Counted from the first letter of the stretch, positions 15,577 through 24,862 are shown. The stretch: DNA of 42,991 nucleotides from Kordia jejudonensis (GCF_001005315.1 NZ_LBMG01000047.1:1-42991); one strand, 5' to 3'. Numbers and translations are program-made. The notes: a model not told the origin generated them from the sequence alone.

Positions 15577-18297
15577 CTACAAACTTCTATCAGGTTCACT
15601 TCGTTTTTCCCACTTGATATCTTGCAGTACAGAAGCTTTGATTCCAATAAAGAAATACCAAGAAGCTCGTGTACTAAACGGAACCCAGTTAAAGTTGATT
15701 CGCCAACTTTTCAAATCACGTTCAAAACGCATTTGTGTATAGGTAAATCCTTTATTTTTAAAGTCGTATCCAGAGGAAACTCCAACTTTCCATTGCGGCG
15801 TCAATTCTATATTTCCAGAAAACATCAGCGAGTTGTTCGATATTTCATTCTGCCGGTTGTTATTGGAATAGGTGACGGAGTAGGCGAGACGCAAATCCCA
15901 GGGAATCTTGGCTCGATATGCTTCTACATCTTCTTTTTCTTCATCATCTTCTTCATCAGTGCCAAATGGACTACTACTATCGCTGAAATCTTGTGCTTTT
16001 CCGAATAAATCGTCATCACGTCCTCCACTACGCGTATTGTCAATATTACCATTATCGGTTTTTCCTTCTAAACTTTTACTAGAGAATGAATAGTTTAAAT
16101 TCATGTTTGCGCTCGTCATACGAAATAAACTTCCTCCGTTGTTAATATTGAATTTATTAATACGTCTTCCGCTATTGTCTATCGCATACGGATCAAAAGT
16201 AGCTCCGAAGTTAATGTTCATTTTTTTGTTTAAAATCTGCGTACTTCCTGTCATACGTATCGGATTCCAAGGTAACGAATCAGCCGCTATATTATATGTA
16301 GTCGAAAAGTTAAAACTATTTAAAAGCATTACTTTTTCAGCTTTTTCGGCGGTAGAATCTCTCGGACGTACTTTTGCTTCTACTGTATTGGCAACATTGA
16401 TTCCTATAGAGCTGGCAAAGGTTCTACTTGGTGTCCCGAACAATCCATCTTCGAAACGTGTATAATCTTCTGTAGTTCCGCCATCTGCATCTACAATGTA
16501 CGTATCGTAATATTGATCAAAAGCAGGATTGTAACTATAACTTATAGAAGGTCGTAACGTATGTCGTATGGCTTGTATTTGCTTGTCTTCTCCAAAGTTA
16601 AAAGTACCATAAATGGTGGTTCCTAAGTTTGCACTAAAATTATATTGACGGAACGAATCGAAACCATTCACAGTCTGTTTTTCAGAATCAATTTGTGTTG
16701 TTGGATCTTCTGGATTTTCTACAGCATCCGTTCTGTTGGTGGTTCTTAACGTCCAAATTTCATCAAAGTTTCCACCTAAACTTACACTTAAATAATCAAA
16801 TAATTTAAAGTTCGTATTGATAGGAATACTATGTCTCATACCAATTTTGGCATCGTCAAACATTTCTCTTTTTAAAAACAAGGAATCTGTAGTCGTAATT
16901 CTGTTTTCTCCTCTTAAATTGTATTGAAAGTTAATGTTCTGAATGATTCCTTTTTTTGTGCCATCGCGTTTGGCAAACGGATAAATACGTTCCATACTCG
17001 CTTGAAGCGTTGGTAAGGTAAGATTGATACTTTCCGTATTAGTATTTTGTTGATGCGTTGCCGTTACCGATACATTTACCGAAGGATATTCAGGAAATGT
17101 TCTTGAATATGAAACCGATGAATTTAAGGTGTTATTTAAAAAGTTTGGTGTATTTAATTGGTTGATAGACGCCTGATAAAACTGACTACTTCCCAAGTTA
17201 ACAGAAGCTGAAAATCGTGAGTTAGGATTTGCTTTCTGATCTTGTGTGTGCGTCCATCGAATGTTGTAAATATTCGATTTGCTATAATCAGGAAAACCAC
17301 GTTGACTGTTGATTAACGCTTCAAAACGGAAACTTAAATTTCCTCTAAATCGATAACGCAAAGCATAATTGGTTTCGCCACGAAAGGCATAACTTCCATT
17401 CGTATAGTAATCTCCCAAAAGAGCTAAATCGAAATAATCACTTATGGCAAAATAATATCCACCATTTTGAAAAAAGTATCCACGACTGTTGTTTTCTCCA
17501 AACGTTGGAAAAATAAATCCTGAAGCTCTGTCATCCGTTAGTGGGAAATAGGCAAAAGGAATTCCAATTGGTGTTGGAACATCAGCAATGTACATATTGG
17601 TAAAACCCGAAACAATTTTCTTATTTGGCACCAATTTTATCTTTCGAGCTAAAAAGTAATATTCAGGATTGTCTAAATCTTTTGAAGTGGTAAACTTTGC
17701 ATTTCTGATAAAAACGACAGAATCATTTTCCTTTTTGGTCAACTCTCCAGCAATTTTAGTTCCGTTTTGTTCGGTTCTGGAATTCCAAATTAATGCTTTT
17801 TCTGTATCAAAATTAAATCGGATAGAATCAGGTTCCACAATACTTGCGCCTTGTTTAAAATAAGGAGCTTGTGAATATACACCAGCAGTATCTTTTAAAC
17901 GACCAGCATATACTTCATTTTTTTCATAATCTAAAATAATAATTCCGGCTTTCAGTTCTGTATCCTGATAATACAATTCTGCTTCATTATATAAATAGAT
18001 TTTTTTGGTACGTTGACTAATTTTTACATAATCTTTGGATTTATACTTTACCAAATCGAGTAAAACAGGTGCTTTCTCTGGAACAGAATCGTTTTTAATG
18101 GAATCATTCTCAATAGGATCTTTCTGTGTACGCGTTCCAATTTTAATAGAATCGCCAACGGAAACCTTTAACGTATCCATTTCCTGTTTTGGCTTTATAG
18201 GGAGCTTTTTCCTCTCTGGAAGTTCTTGTGAAATAGCAAACGAACTAATCAATAGCAGTAATAGCTGTATAAATATGTAAAATTTTTTTGTTTGCAA
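15577..18297 (-). CDS. lptD: Outer-membrane LPS-assembly protein LptD-like
   Basis: The 906-residue protein has a signal peptide (about 1-23), an N-terminal OstA-like periplasmic region (KKIYLYNEAELYYQDTELKAG onward, quoted in part), and a long beta-barrel region rich in alternating aromatic and polar residues, ending in WYFFIGIK and a short tail. The barrel includes IGIPFAYFPLTDDRASGFIFPTFGEN-type motifs seen in Bacteroidetes LptD. An acidic EEDDEEKED loop sits near 770. It inserts lipopolysaccharide in the outer membrane. The start is TTG at 18297, the only one that keeps the signal peptide. It is divergent from the amidase gene. Confidence 0.85.
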   Translation of the reverse strand: MQTKKFYIFIQLLLLLISSFAISQELPERKKLPIKPKQEMDTLKVSVGDSIKIGTRTQKDPIENDSIKNDSVPEKAPVLLDLVKYKSKDYVKISQRTKKIYLYNEAELYYQDTELKAGIIILDYEKNEVYAGRLKDTAGVYSQAPYFKQGASIVEPDSIRFNFDTEKALIWNSRTEQNGTKIAGELTKKENDSVVFIRNAKFTTSKDLDNPEYYFLARKIKLVPNKKIVSGFTNMYIADVPTPIGIPFAYFPLTDDRASGFIFPTFGENNSRGYFFQNGGYYFAISDYFDLALLGDYYTNGSYAFRGETNYALRYRFRGNLSFRFEALINSQRGFPDYSKSNIYNIRWTHTQDQKANPNSRFSASVNLGSSQFYQASINQLNTPNFLNNTLNSSVSYSRTFPEYPSVNVSVTATHQQNTNTESINLTLPTLQASMERIYPFAKRDGTKKGIIQNINFQYNLRGENRITTTDSLFLKREMFDDAKIGMRHSIPINTNFKLFDYLSVSLGGNFDEIWTLRTTNRTDAVENPEDPTTQIDSEKQTVNGFDSFRQYNFSANLGTTIYGTFNFGEDKQIQAIRHTLRPSISYSYNPAFDQYYDTYIVDADGGTTEDYTRFEDGLFGTPSRTFASSIGINVANTVEAKVRPRDSTAEKAEKVMLLNSFNFSTTYNIAADSLPWNPIRMTGSTQILNKKMNINFGATFDPYAIDNSGRRINKFNINNGGSLFRMTSANMNLNYSFSSKSLEGKTDNGNIDNTRSGGRDDDLFGKAQDFSDSSSPFGTDEEDDEEKEDVEAYRAKIPWDLRLAYSVTYSNNNRQNEISNNSLMFSGNIELTPQWKVGVSSGYDFKNKGFTYTQMRFERDLKSWRINFNWVPFSTRASWYFFIGIKASVLQDIKWEKRSEPDRSL

Positions 18298-18531
18298 AGG
18301 TCTAATCCAAATTCGTTATAAAACACAAAAGAAAGATTTCTTTTATGAATAGTCAAGTAACTTTTATATTTTCGTTTCAAATATCAGGTGGTAAAAGTAT
18401 GGCTCAATATTTGAAGTGCCAAACCTGAAAGTGTATTTTTATCATACTTTTATGATAATTTAATCATAATTAACACAATAAGAAACACTCAAAAAACATT
18501 ATTAGTGTATAAAATGACGAAAATCGGATAT

Positions 18532-19653
18532 ATGAAGAACTATTTTTCAATTTTATTGATTATTTGTGTGGTAAATTTTCTCAGTGCATCTGAGGATACG
18601 AAGACTAAAAACGATCCGCCAACAAAGAAAAAAGCATTTGTAGTTATGATTGATCCTGGACACGGTGGACGCGATACAGGAACACCTGGCACAGGACGCT
18701 ACAAAACAACCGAAAAAGACATTGCACTTGATGTTTCGTTGGCGTTGGGCAAAATGCTGAAGAAGATTCCGAATGTAAAAGTTATCTACACGCGTACAAA
18801 AGATACGTATCCAACCTTACAAAACAGAGCTATTGTTACCAATAAGAAAAAAGCCGATTTATTCATCTCTATACATTGTAATGCACAACCTGGTAAAAAA
18901 GGAACTGCTTACGGATCGGAAACATTTGTATTGGGTTTAAGTAAAAACAAAGCCAATTTAGAAGTTGCCAAGCGTGAAAACTCGGTAATTTTGATGGAAG
19001 ATAATTATGAAGAAACCTATGGAGGATTTGATCCAAGTTCGCCAGAATCCTTAATTAGCCTAATTATCATGCAAGAAGAATACTTAGATCAAAGTATTGA
19101 AATTGCATCGTACATTCAAAAAGAATTCAAAACCACAGGAAAACGCAAAGATAGAGGCGTAAAGCAAGCTGGATTTTGGGTATTGTCTAAAACATACATG
19201 CCAAGCGTTTTGGTTGAACTTGGTTTTTTAACTCATAAAAAAGAAGAAGACTTTCTAAATTCTAAAAAAGGAAAGTCTGTCATGACCAAATCGTTATACA
19301 ATGCTGTAAAGAAGTATATTTCTTTGCACATGGATACGTCTAATGAGGAAGAAATTACAGAAGAAGAAACCGAAGAAGTGAAGACTTCAAAAGTATACAA
19401 AGGCATTACCTTTAAAGTACAATTAGCGGCAAGCTCTAAAAAAATGGCGACAAAATCATACAATTTTAAAGGCTTAGATCAGATTTCTAGAGAAAAAGTC
19501 AATAAAATCTATCGATATTTCTACGGGAAAACGTCTGATTACGAAGAAATAAAACGCATGAAAGAAGAAGCCGTTCGCAAAGGATACAAAGACTGTTACA
19601 TAGTAGCCTATAAAAAAGGAACAAAAATATCATTAGCTGAAGCACTAAAATAG
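18532..19653 (+). CDS. N-acetylmuramoyl-L-alanine amidase (Amidase_3)
   Basis: This 373-residue zinc amidase cleaves the lactyl-amide bond between MurNAc and L-Ala in peptidoglycan. A signal peptide (MKNYFSILLIICVVNFLSA) precedes the catalytic domain. Zinc ligands are visible in IDPGHGG, the Glu of TTEKDIAL, and ISIHCNA; the catalytic Glu lies in SVLVELGFLTHK. A C-terminal ~90 residues with KVQLAASSKK resembles a SPOR-like peptidoglycan-binding module. I prefer ATG 18532 because it begins the signal peptide; an in-frame ATG exists nine codons earlier. It is divergent from lptD and 160 bp upstream of the MlaD-like gene. Confidence 0.92.
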   Translation: MKNYFSILLIICVVNFLSASEDTKTKNDPPTKKKAFVVMIDPGHGGRDTGTPGTGRYKTTEKDIALDVSLALGKMLKKIPNVKVIYTRTKDTYPTLQNRAIVTNKKKADLFISIHCNAQPGKKGTAYGSETFVLGLSKNKANLEVAKRENSVILMEDNYEETYGGFDPSSPESLISLIIMQEEYLDQSIEIASYIQKEFKTTGKRKDRGVKQAGFWVLSKTYMPSVLVELGFLTHKKEEDFLNSKKGKSVMTKSLYNAVKKYISLHMDTSNEEEITEEETEEVKTSKVYKGITFKVQLAASSKKMATKSYNFKGLDQISREKVNKIYRYFYGKTSDYEEIKRMKEEAVRKGYKDCYIVAYKKGTKISLAEALK

Positions 19654-19782
19654 GAACGAATTTGTGCAAGAAAACGCCAAGAGATATTTAATCAAAATCC
19701 ATATAAAACACCAAAGCTGACCTCGGAGTATTTTAAATCTCGATTATCGAGTAAATTAGACGCGTTCTAACGAATTTTTTTT

Positions 19783-19790
19783 TAATTTTG
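19783..19790 (+). promoter_or_regulatory. Possible -7 box TAATTTTG before the MlaD-like gene
   Basis: It matches the Bacteroidetes TAnnTTTG box exactly, 24 bp upstream of the TTG start at 19815. No clear -33 TTG is seen at the right distance. The longer TTG reading from 19788 would start inside this box. Confidence 0.35.
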
Positions 19791-19814
19791 TTCAGTTCAC
19801 AAATTCCAAAAAAA

Positions 19815-20777
19815 TTGAAAATATCCAGAGAAATTAAAACAGCATTATTAGTTATCACTTCATCCATACTATTATATGTCGGAATCAGCTATTTAATGTC
19901 CAAATCGCTTCTTTCCACTGATCGTATATTTTATACAGAATACAATGATGTTGGTGGCTTAGTTCCTTCCACAAAAGTCTCAATTAATGGAAATGCCGTT
20001 GGTAAAATCCAAGACATTCAATTACAACCTTCTGGAAAATCCATTGTCACGCTTTCGCTAGAACATGATTTTCAATTTTCAAAAAACAGTATTGTACAAT
20101 TGCAAGAAAATGGTTTCATTGGAGGAAAATCGTTGGCAATACTTCTAAAAAAAGACAATGCAGCCATTGCAGTTTCAGGAGATACGCTTCCATCTGTAGT
20201 GCAAGTAGGAATGATTGACGGCTTCAAAAATCAATTTACACCATTACAAGCCAAAATGGAACGTATGATTGTAAGTGCCGATTCATTACTTACGGCAGTA
20301 AATACAATTTTAGATGTAGAAACTCGAAACAACATCAAAAATAGTATCAGTGAACTCAATACTACAATTACTAGCTTCAAAAGAGCTTCTAACACCTTAA
20401 ATTCTATCTTAGACACCAACAAAGAAAAGCTAGACAATACATTTGCAAATGTCGATAATATAACGGCAAATCTTTCAAAAGTGTCCGATTCGCTCGCGAG
20501 TTTAGAATTAAACAAAACCATAAAAAAATTACAAGCTACCATCAGTGATTTTGATGCGATTGTTATTGGAATAGAAAATGGAGAAGGTTCTGTTGGAAAA
20601 CTACTGAAAGACGAAGCCTTATACAATAATCTTACAGGTGCATCCTTACAGTTAGAAGAATTACTGCAAGACATGAAACTAAACCCGAAACGATATGTAC
20701 ATTTCTCATTATTCGGTAAAAGAGCGAAACAATACGAGAAACCGAAAGAAGAGGACAATACACCAAATAAAAACTAA
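19815..20777 (+). CDS. MlaD/MCE-domain lipid-transport substrate-binding protein
   Basis: This 320-residue protein begins KISREIKTALLVITSSILL, the standard opening of Bacteroidetes MlaD proteins, with one N-terminal membrane anchor. An MCE domain follows (about 40-115: YTEYNDVGGLVPSTKVSING then ENGFIGGKSLAI, quoted in parts), and then a long helical region (150-290) that would form the periplasmic hexamer tube. It moves phospholipids between membranes. I place the start at the TTG that precedes KISRE. It follows the amidase gene and precedes the Fe-S genes by 31 bp. No Mla permease or ATPase is nearby. Confidence 0.88.
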   Translation: MKISREIKTALLVITSSILLYVGISYLMSKSLLSTDRIFYTEYNDVGGLVPSTKVSINGNAVGKIQDIQLQPSGKSIVTLSLEHDFQFSKNSIVQLQENGFIGGKSLAILLKKDNAAIAVSGDTLPSVVQVGMIDGFKNQFTPLQAKMERMIVSADSLLTAVNTILDVETRNNIKNSISELNTTITSFKRASNTLNSILDTNKEKLDNTFANVDNITANLSKVSDSLASLELNKTIKKLQATISDFDAIVIGIENGEGSVGKLLKDEALYNNLTGASLQLEELLQDMKLNPKRYVHFSLFGKRAKQYEKPKEEDNTPNKN

Positions 20778-20808
20778 ACGCTTAACCATTTAAAAAGATA
20801 CATTACTC

Positions 20809-22122
20809 ATGGAGTACATTCCAAACATCTTATTTGCCTTACTACTCATTGCTGGCGTAGGTTACTTTACAAGAAATGTTAAAAAACTATCTCGAAACAT
20901 CAAGTTAGGAAAAGATGTAGATCGATCTGACAACAAATCACAGCGCTGGAAAAACATGGGAATGATTGCGTTGGGACAATCAAAAATGGTCAAAAGACCG
21001 ATCGCAGGTTTTTTACACATTGTTGTTTATGTCGGATTTGTCATCATTAACATAGAAGTACTAGAAATCATCATTGATGGTTTATTTGGTACACACAGAA
21101 TTTTTAAAGACGTATTAGGAAATGCCATTTATGGTTTCTTAATTGGAACATTTGAAATCTTAGCTGTAGCAGTCTTAATTACGGTAATCATCTTTTGGTT
21201 GCGTAGAAATGTTATCAAACTAAAACGTTTCCTTAGTGCCGAAATGAAAGGTTGGCCAAAAAGCGATGGAAACATTATTCTATACTTTGAAGTAGTTTTA
21301 ATGACGTTGTTTTTAGTCATGAATGCGTCTGATTTAAAATTTCAAGACGCAGAAATCGGAAACGTAATCAGTCAATACTTACATCCAATATTTGAAGGAA
21401 ATATAGAAATGGCACATATTGTAGAAAGAGCGGCATGGTGGATTCACATTGCAGGAATCTTAATCTTCCTTAATTATTTATATTATTCAAAACATTTACA
21501 CATTTTATTAGCGTTTCCAAACACATGGTATGCAAATTTAAACCCGAAAGGTCAATTTGTAAATGATGCAAGTGTGACGAAAGAAGTAAAACTTATGATG
21601 GATCCAAATGCAGATCCGTTTGCGGCGCCACCAGAAGGAGAAGAGGAAGAAGAGCCAGCAAAGTTTGGAGCTTCGGATGTGCAAGACTTAAATTGGGTTC
21701 AACTCTTAAATTCATACACCTGTACAGAATGTGGACGTTGTACAAGTGAATGTCCAGCAAATCTAACAGGAAAAAAGTTATCGCCACGTAAAATAATGAT
21801 GGACACCAGAGATCGTTTAGAAGAAGTTGGTAAAAATATTGATGCCAACAACGGAACCTTTGTTGACGATGGAAAATCATTACTAAACGATTACATTACT
21901 ACGGAAGAATTATGGGCATGTACGTCATGTAACGCTTGTGTAGAAGCGTGTCCTGTAAGTATTGATCCATTATCCATAATCATGGAAATGCGTAAATACC
22001 TAGTTATGGAACAATCGGCGGCTCCAACAGAACTAAACGTAATGATGGGGAATATTGAAAACAATGGAGCGCCATGGCCGTACAACCAAATGGACAGACT
22101 CAACTGGAAAGACGAAAACTAA
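20809..22122 (+). CDS. Membrane-bound dicluster 4Fe-4S oxidoreductase subunit
   Basis: The 437-residue protein has five or so N-terminal transmembrane helices (first ~245 residues; His residues such as FLHIVVYVG and WIHIAGIL could bind haem). Two 4Fe-4S motifs follow, CTECGRCTSECPA and CTSCNACVEACPVS. This is the layout of HdrD/GlpC-related quinone-linked oxidoreductase subunits (NarI-like membrane part plus ferredoxin domain). Its partner is the CCG-domain protein encoded 25 bp downstream. The electron donor is unknown; the pair is widespread and syntenic in Flavobacteriaceae. Confidence 0.88.
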   Translation: MEYIPNILFALLLIAGVGYFTRNVKKLSRNIKLGKDVDRSDNKSQRWKNMGMIALGQSKMVKRPIAGFLHIVVYVGFVIINIEVLEIIIDGLFGTHRIFKDVLGNAIYGFLIGTFEILAVAVLITVIIFWLRRNVIKLKRFLSAEMKGWPKSDGNIILYFEVVLMTLFLVMNASDLKFQDAEIGNVISQYLHPIFEGNIEMAHIVERAAWWIHIAGILIFLNYLYYSKHLHILLAFPNTWYANLNPKGQFVNDASVTKEVKLMMDPNADPFAAPPEGEEEEEPAKFGASDVQDLNWVQLLNSYTCTECGRCTSECPANLTGKKLSPRKIMMDTRDRLEEVGKNIDANNGTFVDDGKSLLNDYITTEELWACTSCNACVEACPVSIDPLSIIMEMRKYLVMEQSAAPTELNVMMGNIENNGAPWPYNQMDRLNWKDEN

Positions 22123-22147
22123 AAGACAACTTAAAAAATATACGAAG

Positions 22148-22927
22148 ATGAAAGTACCTACAATGGCAGAATACATGGCAGAAGGGAAACAACCAGAAAT
22201 ATTATTTTGGGTTGGTTCTGCTGGAAGTTATGATGATAGAGCAAAAAAAATAACCAAAGCTTTTGTAAAGATTTTAAACAAAGCAAATGTAGATTTTGCG
22301 GTTTTAGGTCAAGAAGAAAGTTCTACTGGAGATGTAGCAAAGCGTGCAGGAAATGAATTTCTATTTCAAATGCAAGCTATGATGAATATTGAAATCCTCA
22401 ATGCATACGAAGTAAAACGAATTGTAACTTGTGATCCACATTCTTTTAACTGCTTAAAAAACGAATATCCTTCTTTGGGAGGAACGTACGAAGTAGTACA
22501 CCATACACAATTTATAAAAGAACTGATTGATAGTGGACGTTTGCAAAATGTAGGCGATACCTACAAAGGAAAACGCATTACATTTCACGATCCATGTTAC
22601 TTAGGAAGAGCAAACAAAGTATACGATGCACCGCGTGATGTATTAAACATATTAAATGCGAACTTAACAGAAATGAAGCGTTACAAATCAACAGCACTTT
22701 GTTGTGGAGCAGGCGGCGCGCAAATGTTTAAAGAACCTGAAAAAGGCGATAAAGATATCAATATATTACGTACGGAAGATGCTTTAGAAACCAATCCAGA
22801 TATCATTGCGACAGGTTGTCCATATTGCAATACGATGATGACGGACGGAATTAAGTTCAAAGAAAAAGAAGATAGTATTATCGTACAAGACATTGCAGAG
22901 CTGATTGCGAATGCACAAAACTTATAA
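22148..22927 (+). CDS. CCG-domain (Fe-S)-binding subunit, HdrB/GlpC-like
   Basis: This 259-residue protein has two cysteine-rich CCG-type modules: HDPCYLGRANKVYDAPRDVL with the later ALCCGAGGAQMF, and earlier TCDPHSFNCLKNEY, followed by ATGCPYCNTMMTDG. Such domains bind a noncubane or 4Fe-4S cluster in heterodisulfide-reductase-like and lactate/glycerol-3-phosphate oxidoreductases. The start at ATG 22148 (MKVPTMAEYM) lies after the upstream gene's stop; the longer frame overlaps that gene and shows no family residues. It works with the membrane subunit immediately upstream. Confidence 0.9.
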   Translation: MKVPTMAEYMAEGKQPEILFWVGSAGSYDDRAKKITKAFVKILNKANVDFAVLGQEESSTGDVAKRAGNEFLFQMQAMMNIEILNAYEVKRIVTCDPHSFNCLKNEYPSLGGTYEVVHHTQFIKELIDSGRLQNVGDTYKGKRITFHDPCYLGRANKVYDAPRDVLNILNANLTEMKRYKSTALCCGAGGAQMFKEPEKGDKDINILRTEDALETNPDIIATGCPYCNTMMTDGIKFKEKEDSIIVQDIAELIANAQNL

Positions 22928-22947
22928 AAATTACAGAAAGAAAGACT

Positions 22948-23433
22948 ATGCTTGTAGAATTTAATGAATTATCAGATGAAGCCAGAGTTTGGATCTACCA
23001 AGCGAATCGTTCATTTAGCGAAACGGAATTGGAAGAACTCAATGCTAAATTGGCAAATTTCATCACCCAATGGACTGCACACGGAAGCGACTTGCAGGCG
23101 TCTTTTCAAATAAAATACAAGCGTTTCATAATCCTTTCGGTAGATCAAACGCAGCAAGTTGCCACAGGATGCTCTATTGATGCGTCAGTGCATTTCATTC
23201 AACAACTTGAAAAAGAGTACAATGTCGATCTATTAGACAAAATGAATGTTTCGTACAAGCAAGGAGAATACATTGCATATAAAGACTTAAAAGCATTCCG
23301 AAAAATGGCAAAAGACAAAGCTGTTACCGGAAAAACAATCGTTTTTAACAACTTGGTAGCTACTAAAGCGGAATTCTTAGAAAATTGGGAAGTTCCTGCC
23401 AAAGAAAGCTGGCACGGACGTTTCTTAAACTAA
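22948..23433 (+). CDS. Conserved 161-aa Flavobacteriaceae protein
   Basis: The protein begins MLVEFNELSDEARVWIYQANR and ends ESWHGRFLN, features I know from a conserved Flavobacteriaceae protein often labelled ABC transporter ATPase. It has no Walker A, Walker B or ABC signature motif, so that label is not supported. Its GCSIDASVHFIQQLEKEYNVDLLDK region looks like a compact alpha/beta fold. It follows the Fe-S gene by 20 bp and ends before a strong terminator, so it is likely the last gene of that operon. Function unknown. Confidence 0.8.
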   Translation: MLVEFNELSDEARVWIYQANRSFSETELEELNAKLANFITQWTAHGSDLQASFQIKYKRFIILSVDQTQQVATGCSIDASVHFIQQLEKEYNVDLLDKMNVSYKQGEYIAYKDLKAFRKMAKDKAVTGKTIVFNNLVATKAEFLENWEVPAKESWHGRFLN

Positions 23434-23451
23434 AACAATTAACATATATAT

Positions 23452-23484
23452 AAAAGGTGTACTTTAATGAGTACGCCTTTTTTT
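23452..23484 (+). terminator. Terminator of the Fe-S operon
   Basis: AAAGGTGTACT (23453-23463) pairs with AGTACGCCTTT (23470-23480), one G-T wobble, followed by a T run. Confidence 0.8.
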
Positions 23485-23558
23485 GTTGCTAGTATTAATA
23501 AATTTTTCAGGTATTCGTTTTTTCCGTAACTTCAATTCAAACCAAAACAAAATATCTC

Positions 23559-23720
23559 ATGAAAAAAAGAACACTACAAAAAATCAAACTACGAAAAACG
23601 ATCATTTCAAAACTTACCGAAACAACCAACGTACAAATGCTATTTGGCGGATTTGGAACGTCTCCAAAATGCGCGTATAGCGAATGGGAATCCTGTGAAA
23701 GTGCTTGTGAACAGCAATAA
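23559..23720 (+). CDS. Lanthipeptide-type leader peptide, 53 aa
   Basis: The leader MKKRTLQKIKLRKTIISKL fits the KIxLxKxxISKL signature, and FGG (residues 29-31) marks the likely cleavage site. The 22-residue tail has three Cys (KCAYS, ESCES, SACEQQ) with six Ser/Thr. The segment CESAC offers Ser and Cys spacing suited to small rings. It is the first of three such peptides on the plus strand before the LanC gene. It is too short to stand out in an ORF scan and is supported by the leader match. Confidence 0.75.
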   Translation: MKKRTLQKIKLRKTIISKLTETTNVQMLFGGFGTSPKCAYSEWESCESACEQQ

Positions 23721-23819
23721 TAATACAGAATTGGGACTAAAAAATTAAAGTTACATATACAATGGGTAACAAAACTAAAGTAATGAGACTTCTATGCATA
23801 ATCACAAAACTTTAGTACA

Positions 23820-24026
23820 ATGAAAAAAAGAAACTTAAACAAAAAGTTGAACTTACAAAAAGATTTAGTCTCTAATCTAGAAACAGAAAATCTTAAAGGT
23901 GGACTTAGAACAGACATTTGTACAGGATTACAAGACACTTGTTCTAACTGTCAAGGACCTACGAAACAATGGCCGTGTCCAACACCAACACGAGGCGATT
24001 GGACGTGTAATTGTCCACAACTCTAA
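23820..24026 (+). CDS. Lanthipeptide-type leader peptide, 68 aa
   Basis: The leader MKKRNLNKKLNLQKDLVSNL contains the KLxLxKxxVSNL signature and ends at LKGG (residues 25-28). The 40-residue tail carries six Cys (DICTG, DTCSNCQG, WPCPT, WTCNCPQL), several Thr, and two Trp. A repetitive element follows 10 bp after the stop in place of a simple terminator. Product unknown; with Thr/Cys pairs it is a plausible LanBC substrate. Confidence 0.8.
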   Translation: MKKRNLNKKLNLQKDLVSNLETENLKGGLRTDICTGLQDTCSNCQGPTKQWPCPTPTRGDWTCNCPQL

Positions 24027-24033
24027 AAAATTA

Positions 24034-24172
24034 GAAAAGGCTGTCTGAAAAGCTAAATTTTCGTCAAATCGAACTTGATTCGGTTTCTCATCATCATTGA
24101 AAATCAGTGTAATGAGATTTTGAATTGAACTCAGAATGACGCGTTCTTATACTTTTCAGATAGCTTCTTTTT
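24034..24172. repeat. MITE-like long imperfect hairpin element
   Basis: The outer ends AGAAAAGGCTGTCTGAAAAGC (24033-24053) and the reverse complement of CTTTTCAGATAGCTTCTTTTT (24152-24172) match closely. The inner arms, starting CGTCAAATCGAACTTGATTC and ending TGAACTCAGAATGACG, also face each other imperfectly. So the whole ~140 bp could fold as one hairpin, as in nonautonomous elements or long intergenic palindromes of Flavobacteriaceae. No target-site duplication is evident. It may double as the terminator for the peptide gene. Confidence 0.6.
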
Positions 24173-24281
24173 CATACAAGAACACTTCTTTGTCGTTATT
24201 TTTCAGTATATTCAGTGTGTATTTTCCTCAAAACTATCTTAACCTTAATTCATTGTTGCTAATTCACTTATCTAAGTAAAC

Positions 24282-24821
24282 ATGAATACACACGTAGAAA
24301 AAAAGCAAAAACAAACTTCACAAACACCTGTTGCACAAGCAAAAAATAATTCAACACTTCAACTGGTTGACAATAGACCTCAATCTGTAATACAACAACA
24401 AATGATTCAACAGATGAATCAAAGCAGTTCAGAAGTTGCCCAACTTTCAGGAAAAGGAACTGGTAAAAACAACAAAAAGCAACAAAAAAAGAAAAGGGCA
24501 GCAGCTACAGCAAAAAAATCAAAACAAAGTAGGGCGGATAGAAATGCTTTTAGATCTATACAATATGAAACAACTTCTAAAAAAGATGCATCCGCGAAGC
24601 AACAAGCAGCTAGAAAAGTTAAAACGAATATAGCACACGGTTTCGGAGACAAAAGTAAAGGCAAACAAGGCAAAACCAAACAGGAGTTAGCTAAAATTAA
24701 TGCGGAATTAAAATTAAAAAAACGACAAGCAAAAGCTGATAAGAAAAAGCAAGATTGGCTCGATCGTCGTGATAGACACGATAGAGGTGGCGCTGGCGGA
24801 GGACATGGTGTTTTAGTTTAA
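24282..24821 (+). CDS. Basic low-complexity protein with DNRP-type N-terminal motif
   Basis: The 179-residue protein is rich in Lys, Gln and Ala. Residues 25-55 contain LQLVDNRPQSVIQQQMIQQM followed by a SSEVAQL stretch. I recall the pattern DNRP...Q..Q...N.S....QL at the N-terminus of Bacteroidetes proteins tied to extracellular contractile injection systems and DUF4157 toxins. Here no DUF4157 metalloprotease motif follows; instead come Lys-rich stretches (possible nucleic-acid or delivery segment) and a short C-terminus RHDRGGAGGGHGVLV. Without a recognisable toxin domain the role is open. No injection-system genes are in the window. Confidence 0.6.
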   Translation: MNTHVEKKQKQTSQTPVAQAKNNSTLQLVDNRPQSVIQQQMIQQMNQSSSEVAQLSGKGTGKNNKKQQKKKRAAATAKKSKQSRADRNAFRSIQYETTSKKDASAKQQAARKVKTNIAHGFGDKSKGKQGKTKQELAKINAELKLKKRQAKADKKKQDWLDRRDRHDRGGAGGGHGVLV

Positions 24822-24862
24822 CCCGTTTAACATAACGAAAACCCTTTTACAATTACCATTCC

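Noticed and set aside
19739-19751. 13-bp palindrome CTCGATTATCGAG before the MlaD-like gene
   Set aside because: It is short, single, and not followed by T; a chance palindrome is likely.
24419-24679. 86-aa minus-strand ORF opposite the DNRP-motif gene
   Set aside because: It is the complement of Lys/Gln-rich coding sequence, which gives Leu/Phe-rich shadow frames.
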